Assembly (NCBI GenBank): GCA_003216435.1
Contig: QCIW01000001.1
Location: 1 to 64,000 of the forward strand
Source of the DNA: Prochlorococcus sp. AG-402-N21
Lineage (GTDB): Bacteria; Cyanobacteriota; Cyanobacteriia; PCC-6307; Cyanobiaceae
Length of the DNA: 64,000 bases
Direction of reading: 5' to 3'
The translations under genes and the position numbers were made by a program. The notes below the pieces were generated by a model. That model made no database searches, was not told the DNA's origin, and saw only the letters and a program-made list of their open reading frames with translations. This document shows positions 10,840 through 20,435 of the stretch, piece by piece; position 1 is the first letter of the stretch; each line of letters begins with the position of its first letter.

Positions 10840-11730
10840 TCAACTTATTCCACTTGGATAAATAAATATCACGCTATAATAAACGATAACAGGAGTAAAG
10901 AGATAACTGTCTATCCTATCTAAAATCCCGCCATGTCCTGGCAAGGCATCTCCTGAATCCTTAAGGCCTGCATTTCTTTTCATCATTGACTCAGTTAAAT
11001 CTCCTATCAAAGAAAATAGTGACACCAGAAAGGCAAGTAAAAATCCTATCCCCAAATTCATATCAAAGTTGACGCTATAGATCACAACAAATCCAACTAT
11101 TATTGAAAAGATAAGGCCTCCTATAGCTCCTTCAATTGTTTTACTTGGAGAAATAGGGGATAAACGTGTTTTCCCAAAACTTTTACCAATAAAATATGAC
11201 CCAATATCAAAAGCAACTATCATAAAACATGTAATTAGCGTAATTTTCATACCAAACTCTAGGTTCACATAATCAACAACTCCCAAAGGATTAGAACCAT
11301 TAGACAAAGGTAATTCGAATAGGTTTCTTAGTTTCAACCAATGACTTGGCAAGAATCCTAAATAAAACAACCCAAAAATTGATGTGGAAATATCTGATAT
11401 TGATCCCGTTATTGGTTGAAGTAACAACCACCCACATATCGCAGCACCTGACAAAGGAAGAACCGCATCTATTAAGTGATCAGAAACAATACCGTCAATT
11501 CCTAACTGGGTTGTCAAAAGAAGAATCTGGCATGCGACTAATGTTGTTTTGGTAGCAGGTCTGATACCTGTAAATTCAGCCATTCTGAAGAACTCTAGCA
11601 ATGCCAGATGCACAATCACCCCTACAGAAGCTGCGAACCACCAACCACCTAGAGGAACTATTATTAGTCCAAACCCCCCTGCAGCAAGTCCACTCCGAAA
11701 GCGATTATTTAAGAAGCTATAGAGCATCAA
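10840..11730 (-). CDS. cdsA: Phosphatidate cytidylyltransferase (CDP-diglyceride synthase)
   Basis: CdsA converts phosphatidic acid and CTP to CDP-diacylglycerol, the precursor of phosphatidylglycerol, an essential thylakoid lipid. The 296-residue protein has about eight hydrophobic segments. The family signature near the C-terminus is complete: SLIGDLTESMMKRNAGLKD followed by DALPGHGGILDRIDSYLF. Additional conserved sequence is the SPSKTIEGAIGG loop. It lies downstream of the PLP decarboxylase on the same strand with 89 bp between them. Confidence 0.96.
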   Translation of the reverse strand: MMLYSFLNNRFRSGLAAGGFGLIIVPLGGWWFAASVGVIVHLALLEFFRMAEFTGIRPATKTTLVACQILLLTTQLGIDGIVSDHLIDAVLPLSGAAICGWLLLQPITGSISDISTSIFGLFYLGFLPSHWLKLRNLFELPLSNGSNPLGVVDYVNLEFGMKITLITCFMIVAFDIGSYFIGKSFGKTRLSPISPSKTIEGAIGGLIFSIIVGFVVIYSVNFDMNLGIGFLLAFLVSLFSLIGDLTESMMKRNAGLKDSGDALPGHGGILDRIDSYLFTPVIVYYSVIFIYPSGIS

Positions 11731-11819
11731 TAAATAAATTTAAAGTTAAAAAATGGGTTAAATCTAAAGAAAGAATATATCAAAAGGATGTAAAAGGTCT
11801 TCTTAAGATAATCAGAAGT

Positions 11820-13214
11820 TCATGCTAAAACCTTAATTTCAGTAGGTATTTGATCAGGCCATAGATTTCTTTGATCCAAAAGCCAATCTATATGTCCCTT
11901 TTCTATTAGTTCTCCAGGAATAAGCATCGGTATTCCAGGAGGATATGGGCAGATTAAATCTGCAGAGATTTCACCAAGTGCATCTTCTATACCAACTATT
12001 TTTTGACTACTTGTTAGAGCTGATAAACAAGAAATTTCTGGTCTAGAGATTAACGAAAAGGGTGGCGTTGAGAAAGGTGGAAGTATCGGTTTACGAGGGA
12101 AGAATGAGATAAGTTTTTGCCAATTCTTTAGTAAAAGCTTAAACAAATCTCTTTGAGAACCTAGGCCAAGACAAAAAGTCAAAGATCCAGGCTCTGGGAG
12201 TTCCGCCACAATTCCTTTTGCCATCATCCATTCATCGACCTGAAATCCAGTTAAACCTGACTTCGCCGTATGCAAAACCAAACGTAAAGGATCTTGAGTC
12301 TCAACCAAAGGAACCCCATTCTTTTGCAAGTTAGAAAATATTTTCTTAGCTGAACTTATCCGAGAAATTAATTTTCTCTCTCCCTGAGGAGTCTGCCATT
12401 CCCTTAGACTTGCCTCGCAAGAGGCAAGAAGTAAAGAACTAGGACTAGTAGTTTGAAACAAACCAATACTTCTTTCAACAGTCATAGGATCCACCCGATT
12501 TCCCTGTAACCAAAGGACTGCTGTTTGAGAAAGACCAGTGGAGGATTTATGTAAAGAGTGGACAACCAAATCCGCCCTCACCTTTAACCCCGATTTAGGT
12601 AATTCATCCAATCCAAGAACAAAATGACTTCCATGAGACTCGTCAATTATCACAGGCCAATTTTTTGAATGAAGTAGCTCAACTAAAGGAGTGAGATCAA
12701 CTGAATAACCTTGATAAAAAGGATTTACTAAAATCGCTGCTTCAATTTCAAATTTATCTATCTCAAGTTTATCCAAAACTTTTTTCATCCAAGAAACATT
12801 TGGAGGTTGAAAATGGCCTGTATCTGAATTAAATGGCAGGTCGAAAAGAACAGGGGTTATATCACCCAATGCACAAGCCTGAATAACACTTCTATGAACA
12901 TTCCTAGGAGCCAAAACTGCAGATCCAGGTTTTGCAACAGAAAGAATTGCAGATTGCAAAAGTCCTGTGGCCCCATTAACTCCATACCAACAATGATCAA
13001 CATCAAAAGAACGAGCAGAAAATCTTTGGCTATCCGCAACTGCCCCATCAGAGATAAGAGGCCCGCCAAATGAAGGCAACTCGGGCAAATCCCAAATCCC
13101 AGGTCGCCTTTGCAAAAGCTTTTTCAAATCCGTTGGTAAGGCTCTACCCCTACTATGGGAAGGGAAACAAAGGTTTCTAGCTTTATAACCTCTCAAAAAA
13201 GAAGAAATCTGCAT
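11820..13214 (-). CDS. Orn/Lys/Arg decarboxylase family PLP enzyme
   Basis: This is a fold-type I PLP enzyme of the Orn/Lys/Arg decarboxylase family. The 464-residue length fits the short cyanobacterial/Gram-positive forms. The cofactor aspartate region is VIIDESHGSHF and the PLP lysine is in VHSLHKSSTGLSQTA. The N-terminal block includes WYGVNGATGLLQSAIL. A proline-rich segment joins the C-terminal domain, which carries PYPPGIPMLIPGE, a typical family block. Substrate (arginine, lysine or ornithine) cannot be decided from the sequence. It is divergent from the UbiB-like gene. Confidence 0.9.
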   Translation of the reverse strand: MQISSFLRGYKARNLCFPSHSRGRALPTDLKKLLQRRPGIWDLPELPSFGGPLISDGAVADSQRFSARSFDVDHCWYGVNGATGLLQSAILSVAKPGSAVLAPRNVHRSVIQACALGDITPVLFDLPFNSDTGHFQPPNVSWMKKVLDKLEIDKFEIEAAILVNPFYQGYSVDLTPLVELLHSKNWPVIIDESHGSHFVLGLDELPKSGLKVRADLVVHSLHKSSTGLSQTAVLWLQGNRVDPMTVERSIGLFQTTSPSSLLLASCEASLREWQTPQGERKLISRISSAKKIFSNLQKNGVPLVETQDPLRLVLHTAKSGLTGFQVDEWMMAKGIVAELPEPGSLTFCLGLGSQRDLFKLLLKNWQKLISFFPRKPILPPFSTPPFSLISRPEISCLSALTSSQKIVGIEDALGEISADLICPYPPGIPMLIPGELIEKGHIDWLLDQRNLWPDQIPTEIKVLA

Positions 13215-13313
13215 AAATTATTTTTATCTCGTGCAGGTATTTTTTATACAAATCAATTTATTTAGCTGAACATCAAAAACAAGTGTTGATTAACAAGAAC
13301 TTATGATAGGTAA

Positions 13314-14960
13314 ATGGATTATAATTTTAAAAGGGATTTAGCTTGGTTAATTCTGAGGCCTTGGATATGGTTGCCAAGGCTTTTATATATTATTTTCTCG
13401 TTATTATCGCTTGCTATCAGTCTTTTAATACAAGGTTCAAGCAAAAGTATCGATATTCAAAAGAAATTAGCTAAAAAAATCTTCAATACACTTACTGACC
13501 TGGGCCCATGTTTCATAAAAGTTGGTCAAGCGTTATCTACACGACCAGACCTTGTAAGGAGAGACTGGCTCGAGGAACTTACAAACCTACAAGATAATCT
13601 TCCACCATTTGAGCATGATGAAGCAGTCAGAATATTAAACAATGAGTTAGGAGAAAATGCAGAAAATTTATTTGAATATTTTCCTGAGGAACCTATAGCA
13701 TCAGCAAGCCTTGGACAGGTTTACAAGGCCCGTTTATATGGAAATTATTATGTTGCAGTCAAAGTACAAAGGCCAAATTTAAACTTTATTATTAGACGCG
13801 ATTTGGTTTTAGTTAAATTTCTCGGAGTTTTAAGCTCTCCGATATTACCTTTAAACCTCGGTGTAGGACTTGGCGAGATAATAGACGAATTCGGCAAAAG
13901 CTTATTTGAGGAAATTGATTATAAAAAGGAGGCAACGAATGCAAAACGATTTGCGAAATTGTTTGAAGACAATCCAACAGTAACTGTTCCAACAGTAGAA
14001 GATAAACTTTCTACTCATAAAATCCTTACAACAAGTTGGATAGACGGAATAAAACTCAGCAACGAAGAAAACCTAATAAAAAACAAAATAGATCCATCAT
14101 CAATTATTAAAACAGGAGTAATAAGTGGTATTAGACAATTACTAGAATTTGGCTACTTCCATGCAGATCCTCATCCTGGGAATATGTTTGCTTTAAAAGG
14201 AAGCACCGGAGATCTTGGACATCTTGCATATGTAGATTTTGGAATGATGGATAGTATTTCAGATGAAGATAGAATTACTTTAACAAAAGCTATTGTCAAC
14301 TTAATCAATGGTGACTTTAATTCTGTAGCAAATAATTTCCAACACCTTGGATTCTTAAATAGCACGCAAAATTTAGAGCCAATAGTTCCTGTTTTAAAAG
14401 AAGTATTAGGAGGAGCAATTGAGAAAGATGTATTCACCTTCAACTTTAAAGAAATAACAGATAAGTTCTCGCAACTTATGTATGACTATCCTTTTAGAGT
14501 CCCTGCAAGGTTTGCGTTGATAATTCGTGCTGTTATCAGTCAAGAAGGCTTAGCAATTAAATTAGACCCTAAGTTTCAAATTGTTAGTTTAGCCTATCCT
14601 TATGTAGCTAAAAGACTATTAACTTCTGATGAAACTGAGATGTTAGAAATACTCTTACAAGTTCTTTTTGACAAAGAAGGTAGTCTTATGGTTGACAGAT
14701 TAGAAAATCTTTTTGACGTATTAATAGAAGATTCGGAGTCACCAAGTGAAGAACTTATTCCTCTTGCTAAGGCTAGTCTAAAACTATTACTAGGATCAAA
14801 AGGCTCCCAAATAAGAAAAAATCTATTAATGAGCCTAATTAAAAATGATGAAATTAATATTCAGGAAATAAAAGAATTAATTAAGCTAATCAAGAAAACA
14901 TTCAATCCCCAAAAGATCGGAAGTACAATTATTAGGAAACTAAATCCTTTGTATGCCTAA
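13314..14960 (+). CDS. ABC1/UbiB/AarF-family atypical kinase
   Basis: The 548-residue protein has every landmark of the ABC1 (UbiB/ADCK) family. These are the KxGQ motif in FIKVGQALSTRPDLV, the alanine-rich loop ASASLGQVYKARL, the ATP lysine in VAVKVQRP, the catalytic loop YFHADPHPGNMF and the metal site VDFGMM. Family members support quinone synthesis or lipid homeostasis, and in cyanobacteria and plastids several affect plastoquinone or tocopherol metabolism. An N-terminal hydrophobic segment (residues about 15-42) suggests membrane association. The specific partner is unknown. Confidence 0.93.
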   Translation: MDYNFKRDLAWLILRPWIWLPRLLYIIFSLLSLAISLLIQGSSKSIDIQKKLAKKIFNTLTDLGPCFIKVGQALSTRPDLVRRDWLEELTNLQDNLPPFEHDEAVRILNNELGENAENLFEYFPEEPIASASLGQVYKARLYGNYYVAVKVQRPNLNFIIRRDLVLVKFLGVLSSPILPLNLGVGLGEIIDEFGKSLFEEIDYKKEATNAKRFAKLFEDNPTVTVPTVEDKLSTHKILTTSWIDGIKLSNEENLIKNKIDPSSIIKTGVISGIRQLLEFGYFHADPHPGNMFALKGSTGDLGHLAYVDFGMMDSISDEDRITLTKAIVNLINGDFNSVANNFQHLGFLNSTQNLEPIVPVLKEVLGGAIEKDVFTFNFKEITDKFSQLMYDYPFRVPARFALIIRAVISQEGLAIKLDPKFQIVSLAYPYVAKRLLTSDETEMLEILLQVLFDKEGSLMVDRLENLFDVLIEDSESPSEELIPLAKASLKLLLGSKGSQIRKNLLMSLIKNDEINIQEIKELIKLIKKTFNPQKIGSTIIRKLNPLYA

Positions 14961-15007
14961 TTTAATTCCCTCAGAGGAAACAAGAAATATATTCATTATA
15001 AATTAAT

Positions 15008-15736
15008 ATGCAATATAGAATTCAAAAATTAATCTCATTAGCCGGAATAGCATCAAGGAGACGAGCAGAGATGTTAATAGAAAGTGGAAGAGTAAAAATC
15101 AATCACAAAAAAGCTTATATCGGAGATAAAGGTGATCCAGAAAAAGATAATATAACTGTCGATGGAAATGCGCTAAATCTAAAAGTTCCCATTCGAGTTA
15201 TCCTTGTAAATAAACCAAAAGGAATAATTAGCACTTGTCATGATCCTTATGGAAGAAAAACTATTTTAGATCTTCTCCCTACAGAAATGAGGAATGGATT
15301 TTACCCTGTGGGAAGGTTAGATAAAGACAGTAGAGGAGCTATCTTAATTACTAACAATGGAAAATTAACACTTAAACTCACTCATCCTAAATTTCATCAC
15401 AAGAAAACTTATCAAGTTTGGATAAAAGGCATTCCATCAATTCAATCATTAAAGAAATGGGAAGTGGGCATCATGCTAGATAACAAAAAAACATTACCAG
15501 CGAAAGTTGATTTATTAAAGTTATCAAAAAATAAATCAGAAAGTTTATTAAACGTTGTTTTAAGTGAAGGTAGGAAAAGACAAATTCGCCGTATAGCAGA
15601 ACTCCTAGGGCATCCTGTAACTGATTTAAAAAGAATCTCAATAGAAAATATTTGCTTAGATAACCTTAAAGAAGGTTCTTGGAGAGAGCTAAAAGATAAA
15701 GAATGGAATCATCTACTCATTCAAGATATAATTTAA
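15008..15736 (+). CDS. rRNA pseudouridine synthase, RsuA/RluB family
   Basis: The 242-residue protein has an N-terminal S4 RNA-binding domain (RIQKLISLAGIASRRRAEML). The catalytic domain contains the active aspartate in PVGRLDKDSRGAILITNNG and the family block EGRKRQIRR. Order and length match RluB/RsuA, which modify one uridine in 23S or 16S rRNA. Whether this is the 23S (RluB) or 16S (RsuA) enzyme cannot be settled by reading. The next gene starts 2 bp after the stop. Confidence 0.92.
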   Translation: MQYRIQKLISLAGIASRRRAEMLIESGRVKINHKKAYIGDKGDPEKDNITVDGNALNLKVPIRVILVNKPKGIISTCHDPYGRKTILDLLPTEMRNGFYPVGRLDKDSRGAILITNNGKLTLKLTHPKFHHKKTYQVWIKGIPSIQSLKKWEVGIMLDNKKTLPAKVDLLKLSKNKSESLLNVVLSEGRKRQIRRIAELLGHPVTDLKRISIENICLDNLKEGSWRELKDKEWNHLLIQDII

Positions 15737-15738
15737 AT

Positions 15739-16299
15739 ATGGAGCAATTACGCAAGATCTTCAACTATTTTACTAAGCTATCTATAAATGAAGCTGAAAT
15801 TATAAATCCTAAAAAAGATGATGAATTTCATAAAGCATGTCAGCTTTTAAGAAAACAAAGGGAAATTTATCTACTAAGCAGAAAAGAATTATCCCAAAAA
15901 ACAAAAATATCAGTAGCAGTAATCGAGGCAATAGAGAAAGGATGGACAAATAAGTTACCCGAAAAGGCTTTTCTAAAGACAATGTTAGAGATTATAGAAA
16001 TTGAATTATCCATCTCAAAAGGAAGCTTACGTCCTATTCTTAGTAAAGCAAATAATCCAAATGAACTAAAAAAATCAAAAGTTTTCACCCCGGGCAATAT
16101 AGATATCTTTAGGTCTAGGAAAGGAACTTTGATTTATTTTATAATGATTTTTACCAGTATTTTGCTATTAAATAAGCAGCAAGAAAAACTTGCATCAAGT
16201 CATACTATAACGATTAGTCCTCTTAGTATTCACTCATGCTTAGATGCAGAAAAAGAAGCAACACAAGAAGAAGAACAGAAAACAGAAATTAGAAAATAA
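15739..16299 (+). CDS. Short RodZ-like helix-turn-helix membrane protein
   Basis: The 186-residue protein resembles the N-terminal half of RodZ, the cytoskeletal protein linking MreB to the membrane. Residues about 35-100 form a helix-turn-helix with LRKQREIYLLSRKELSQ and SVAVIEAIEKG. One membrane span follows (GTLIYFIMIFTSILLLN). The periplasmic part is only about 45 residues, against more than 100 in typical RodZ. The ATG at 15739, 2 bp after the pseudouridine synthase stop, is preferred over an ATG at 15703 inside that gene. It may also be a different HTH membrane regulator. Confidence 0.68.
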   Translation: MEQLRKIFNYFTKLSINEAEIINPKKDDEFHKACQLLRKQREIYLLSRKELSQKTKISVAVIEAIEKGWTNKLPEKAFLKTMLEIIEIELSISKGSLRPILSKANNPNELKKSKVFTPGNIDIFRSRKGTLIYFIMIFTSILLLNKQQEKLASSHTITISPLSIHSCLDAEKEATQEEEQKTEIRK

Positions 16300-16321
16300 T
16301 CATATGAAAGTCAAATATAAT

Positions 16322-17863
16322 TTAAATAAGTTTAAGCGCATCTTCCTTTTTTCTGCCAAGGGATTTAGCCTTTTGGCTATAAAAAGATAAAGCTTTATTT
16401 AGATTTAAATCAAATGATTTCAAGCGCCAAGACCAATTATTATCTATTGTTCCAGGCTTATTAAACCTTGCATCACTTCCCAGGCACAATAAATCTTGTA
16501 AAGGAGCAACAAATAGTCTTGCATCCGTAGATAAACCCATCTCTATAAACTCCCAACAAGGGGACAAATCCTTGTTTAAAAATCTTGTCGATATAGTCTG
16601 CTTGATTTGTTCATCCAAATCATTCCACCACGAAGATGTTGTGTCGTTGTCATGGGTACCTGTATATACAACCCATTGATTTCCCTTAATGTTCTCTGGT
16701 AAATAGGGATTTTCTGCATTGCCATCAAATGCAAATTGAAGGATTTTCATTCCTGGTAGACGAAAGTGATCTCGTAGATATTCAACTTTTGAAGTAATTA
16801 AACCAAGATCTTCAGCAACCAGTGGAAGTTTCCCTGATTGATCCTTTCTAAATAAATTGAGCATTTCAATCCCTGGGGAAGATAACCAAACTCCTTCTTT
16901 TGCAGTTAAATCATTACCTGCCACAGACCAATATGAATCTAGGGCTCGAAAATGATCCACTCTCAACAAATCAACTTGTTGGAGATGTCTTGAGATTCTG
17001 CTTCTCCACCATCTATATCTAGTTGATTTATGTTTTCTCCATCTATAAACAGGAGTCCCCCATAATTGTCCTGTTTCCGAAAAATAATCTGGAGGTACTC
17101 CACTTTGAGAAAATAGGTCACCTGATTGTAGTATCGAAAAGAGAGAAGTATTACTCCAAACATCTGCACTATTTCTAGAAACGTAAAAAGGTAAATCTCC
17201 AAAGAGTAAGATACCAAGTTCCTTAGCTAAATTTTTTACTCTTGTCCATTGCCTATCAAGATGCCATTGAACCAAAGAATGCTCTAATAAATTATCTTGA
17301 AAATCAACCTTAAAAACATTTAGTGCCCCTTGCGTATAAATAGAAAACCTTGAATGCCAATCCCACCAAGCACTTCCTTGATTTTTATTACGAAGTTCCA
17401 TAAACAATATATGGTCATTTAGCCAAAACTGTTTACTGCACCAATTGTTATATCTTTCGTGTCTTTCTGAGTCTTGATCAACCCAATACTCTCTTAAAAA
17501 CCTTCCAATTAACTTACTCCTAACATTCGCTAAATTAAAATCAACATAGTCATCACTCTGATTCAATTCGCCTGGAAGTTGATCTAATATGGAGGAAGGC
17601 AAGAATCCTTCTTCTATTAAATCATTTACATCAAGGAACCATGGATTAAAGGAAAAACTCGAAGGAGAGCTATATGGCGAACCATTTTCATCAGTAGGTC
17701 CTAGGGGCAAAAATTGCCAAACACCTACTTCATTTTGAGCTAACAATCTCAACCACTCTCTTGCAGGTTCGCCAAAAGATCCGCATACAGGACTATTCGG
17801 AAGAGAGGAAGGATGTAATAAAACTCCTGTCGTTCTAGGTAAATTAGAGTTATATTGTTTCAT
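16322..17863 (-). CDS. malQ: 4-alpha-glucanotransferase (amylomaltase, GH77)
   Basis: MalQ transfers maltooligosaccharide segments during glycogen breakdown. The 513 residues match GH77. The catalytic nucleophile aspartate is in LLRVDHFRALDSYW, the acid/base glutamate in LVAEDLGLIT and the third carboxylate in GTHDNDTTSSWW. The N-terminal GVLLHPSSLPNSPVCGSFG block is typical. It lies convergent to the RodZ-like gene with 22 bp between stops. It works with the GH57 enzyme elsewhere in the window on storage glucans. Confidence 0.97.
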   Translation of the reverse strand: MKQYNSNLPRTTGVLLHPSSLPNSPVCGSFGEPAREWLRLLAQNEVGVWQFLPLGPTDENGSPYSSPSSFSFNPWFLDVNDLIEEGFLPSSILDQLPGELNQSDDYVDFNLANVRSKLIGRFLREYWVDQDSERHERYNNWCSKQFWLNDHILFMELRNKNQGSAWWDWHSRFSIYTQGALNVFKVDFQDNLLEHSLVQWHLDRQWTRVKNLAKELGILLFGDLPFYVSRNSADVWSNTSLFSILQSGDLFSQSGVPPDYFSETGQLWGTPVYRWRKHKSTRYRWWRSRISRHLQQVDLLRVDHFRALDSYWSVAGNDLTAKEGVWLSSPGIEMLNLFRKDQSGKLPLVAEDLGLITSKVEYLRDHFRLPGMKILQFAFDGNAENPYLPENIKGNQWVVYTGTHDNDTTSSWWNDLDEQIKQTISTRFLNKDLSPCWEFIEMGLSTDARLFVAPLQDLLCLGSDARFNKPGTIDNNWSWRLKSFDLNLNKALSFYSQKAKSLGRKKEDALKLI

Positions 17864-17949
17864 TAGACATATAAAACAAAACCTAAAAATAGAAAGAGGT
17901 CTCTTTCTAAATTCGTTCTTATCTCAAATAAATCAACTATTTATCTGTA

Positions 17950-18129
17950 ATGCGACAAGCTTTACAAAAACATCCAGGGAAAAGGCTCCATCAAATCTCC
18001 ATTGGAATTGCTGGCTTTTGGATTATTGGAATTGTTATCAACATCTTTTCAAATTATCCAAATCAATTAATTATCAATAATTTAGAACAAGGAATAGATG
18101 AAAAAATATCAAAGACAAATAAAAATTAA
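17950..18129 (+). CDS. Small single-span membrane protein (59 aa)
   Basis: An ATG at 17950 opens a 59-residue frame with a basic N-terminus (MRQALQKHPGKRLHQ), one hydrophobic segment (GIAGFWIIGIVINIF) and a polar C-terminus. It fills an otherwise empty 290-bp gap between malQ and the next gene. The basic-then-hydrophobic layout is that of a real membrane mini-protein. I do not recognise the family, and coding status rests on composition only. Confidence 0.6.
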   Translation: MRQALQKHPGKRLHQISIGIAGFWIIGIVINIFSNYPNQLIINNLEQGIDEKISKTNKN

Positions 18130-18153
18130 TCACCAAAAGTAAACTCTAATTTA

Positions 18154-18669
18154 CTAAATATTTAGCATTATTCTTCTCCTTTTTAGATTTTCACATGCAA
18201 CTTCAATTTCAGTTTGAACCGAATCAGCTTTTAAATTACCAATTTCATTTTCTTCATTTGGAATCCATCCGCACCAAGGGAGTCCATCCAAAGTTCTTTT
18301 TCCAGCATCCCAACTCCCTCCCAACTGAATAATCCCAATCAAAGGTACTGAAAGTTCCTTACATAGAGCGACATAGGCAGAAGCTACTCCTTGTACTGTT
18401 CCATCAGAGGAAGCTAACGCAAAAAGAATAGTTGGGACTCTCCATGCACCTAAAGCCTCAAGCCAACTTCCACCATCTAATTGTGCTTTAGCAGCATCTC
18501 CTAGAAGTTGAGTTAGACCATCATCATTTTGTATTGAATCTATTAAATTGTTTGGCAAATCCTCAGATGAAAATTGTCGAAATCGTCCCCCCCAAAAACT
18601 AGATAAGGAAAGAGATCCTCTTGACATTTGCGTCTCAGGTAATTCACCTGCTCCAACCAAAAAAGGCAT
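18154..18669 (-). CDS. Conserved hypothetical protein (171 aa)
   Basis: I do not recognise a named family. The protein is 171 residues, soluble, with no signal peptide. It contains an SWLEALGAWRVPTILFALA block, a GVASAYVALCKELSVPLIGI segment and a Trp-rich stretch (GLPWCGWIPN). The Gly/Ala/Trp pattern suggests a compact enzyme-like or binding domain. It is divergent from prs, with 92 bp between the likely starts. Coding is well supported by the length and even composition. Confidence 0.82.
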   Translation of the reverse strand: MPFLVGAGELPETQMSRGSLSLSSFWGGRFRQFSSEDLPNNLIDSIQNDDGLTQLLGDAAKAQLDGGSWLEALGAWRVPTILFALASSDGTVQGVASAYVALCKELSVPLIGIIQLGGSWDAGKRTLDGLPWCGWIPNEENEIGNLKADSVQTEIEVACENLKRRRIMLNI

Positions 18670-18761
18670 AAAGAGATCAGATTACAAAGATAAGGTTATT
18701 AATTAATATGTTCAGTGGCAAGAATAGCTCTACGATAAGGATTAGTTATTTGATCTGCAGC

Positions 18762-19763
18762 GTGACACTGACGAGCTATCTCACTGCTGCCAATGCTGAG
18801 AAACCCAAAGAAAATCACGACACCCAAAGACTACGTCTAATAAGTGGAACCTCAAATCCTTCTTTATCAAAAGAAATAGCATCTTATCTAGGAATCAATG
18901 ACGTTCCACTCGTATCAAAAAGGTTTGCGGATGGAGAACTCTACGTACAAATTCAACAATCAATAAGAGGTTGTGATGTATTTCTTATTCAACCGACCTG
19001 TGCTCCAGTAAATGATAGTTTGATGGAGCTGATGATAATGGTTGATGCCTGTAAAAGGGCTTCCGCGAGGCAAATAACAGCTGTAATTCCTTATTTTGGT
19101 TATGCTAGAGCTGATAGAAAAACAGCCGGAAGAGAGTCCATAACTGCGAAATTAACTGCAAACCTATTAGTAAAATCCGGGGTTGATAGGGTTCTTGCAA
19201 TGGATCTACATTCTGCTCAGATTCAAGGATATTTTGATATTCCATGCGATCACATATATGGTTCTCCAGTTCTTGTTGATTACCTTTCTGCTCAAGATCT
19301 AGGAGAAGTGGTTGTAGTGTCTCCAGATGTAGGGGGAGTAGCAAGAGCAAGAGCTTTTGCTAAACAAATGAACGATGCACCACTTGCAATAATCGACAAG
19401 CGCAGATCAGGTCACAATGTCGCACAAAGCCTTACTGTAATTGGAGAAGTCGCAAATAAAACGGCAATCTTAATTGACGATATGATTGATACTGGAGGGA
19501 CAATTTATTCTGGAGCTGCACTTTTAAAAAAAGAAAAGGCAAATAGAGTTATTGCTTGCGCATCTCATGCAGTTTTCTCACCACCTTCATATGAAAGACT
19601 CTCTGAAGAAGGGCTTTTCGAACAAGTAATAGTTACCAACAGTATCCCAGTTAAAAACAGCCAAGATTTCCCACAGCTAAAAATACTATCTGTAGCAAAT
19701 ATGCTTGGAGAAGCAATTTGGAGAATTCACGAGGAAAGTTCTGTAAGCTCTATGTTTAGATAG
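18762..19763 (+). CDS. prs: Ribose-phosphate pyrophosphokinase
   Basis: Prs makes PRPP from ribose-5-phosphate and ATP for nucleotide, histidine and tryptophan synthesis. Conserved blocks are GTSNPSLSKEIASYLG, KRFADGELYVQIQ, the catalytic KRRSGHN flexible loop and the PRPP-binding ILIDDMIDTGGT. I place the start at a GTG (18762), giving 333 residues beginning MTLTSYLTAANAEK, which matches the usual length. An ATG at 18708 would add 18 residues outside the conserved fold. Confidence 0.95.
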   Translation: MTLTSYLTAANAEKPKENHDTQRLRLISGTSNPSLSKEIASYLGINDVPLVSKRFADGELYVQIQQSIRGCDVFLIQPTCAPVNDSLMELMIMVDACKRASARQITAVIPYFGYARADRKTAGRESITAKLTANLLVKSGVDRVLAMDLHSAQIQGYFDIPCDHIYGSPVLVDYLSAQDLGEVVVVSPDVGGVARARAFAKQMNDAPLAIIDKRRSGHNVAQSLTVIGEVANKTAILIDDMIDTGGTIYSGAALLKKEKANRVIACASHAVFSPPSYERLSEEGLFEQVIVTNSIPVKNSQDFPQLKILSVANMLGEAIWRIHEESSVSSMFR

Positions 19764-19804
19764 TCTAGATATCCTTGTTATGCTAGATGATTTACTTGGA
19801 ATGA

Positions 19805-20272
19805 TTAATTTTCAGTCTTTTTTATATTCTTTAGTATATTTTCAAAATCTTTTTTAGCTTCTTTAGTCACTTGATCAGGGCAAAACTTAATCCCAGATTC
19901 AATAATTTGTAATTGAGCATTTGAATAAAGTTGTTCAGGAGTTAGTTTTCTACCAGGAATTTCCTCAACAAATCCACCGTGATAAGCATAAATAATATCC
20001 TTTAAAATAGATGCCGATATATTCAATGATTCTGGGAAAGCTAGCCCTGCTCTACGAGATTTACAAAAGAAATTCATTGAGATTTGTCTATATAAAAGTG
20101 CTTGCCTTTTTGTGGCAGGAGTTGTACTTATTGGAATATTCTCTTTATCAGATGAAGACTTCTTTTCCGCTTTCAGAGAACCAGGCGATCCAATAAAAAC
20201 AACTGGAAGCATTGTTAATCCGATAACAAAAGACTTTAATAGTAGATTTGAAAGAATTCTCAATTTTTCCAA
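19805..20272 (-). CDS. Exported hypothetical protein
   Basis: The 155-residue protein begins with a signal-peptide-like stretch (residues about 12-34, LLLKSFVIGLTMLPVVFIG) followed by SLKAEK, a plausible cleavage region. The mature part has two cysteines (in NFFCKSRRAG and KFCPDQV) that could pair in the lumen or periplasm. No family is recognised. The gene is divergent from sasA and convergent with prs. Confidence 0.78.
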   Translation of the reverse strand: MEKLRILSNLLLKSFVIGLTMLPVVFIGSPGSLKAEKKSSSDKENIPISTTPATKRQALLYRQISMNFFCKSRRAGLAFPESLNISASILKDIIYAYHGGFVEEIPGRKLTPEQLYSNAQLQIIESGIKFCPDQVTKEAKKDFENILKNIKKTEN

Positions 20273-20403
20273 GGAAATAATGTGTTAAAAATTTCTTATT
20301 ACAAAACAATAACAGCTTCATAATTCCATTATCTTAGCAATGTAGTAAATGTTCTCCATACAACTATATTCATGATCCGAAAATTGCTTCACAATCTCTT
20401 AAG

Positions 20404-20427
20404 ATAAGTCAAGAAATTAAGACTTAT
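20404..20427. promoter_or_regulatory. Inverted repeat just upstream of sasA
   Basis: Perfect 7-base arms ATAAGTC (20404-20410) and GACTTAT (20421-20427) flank a 10-base spacer. The repeat ends 8 bp before the TTG start of sasA. Its position would let it act as an operator or as an mRNA hairpin near the ribosome-binding region. No Shine-Dalgarno motif is obvious there. Confidence 0.4.
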
Positions 20428-20435
20428 TCGATTTT

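Noticed and set aside
11601-11828. A 75-residue plus-strand frame crossing the cdsA start region
   Set aside because: It is antisense to the cdsA N-terminus and reaches into the neighbouring gap; no start signal or motif supports it.
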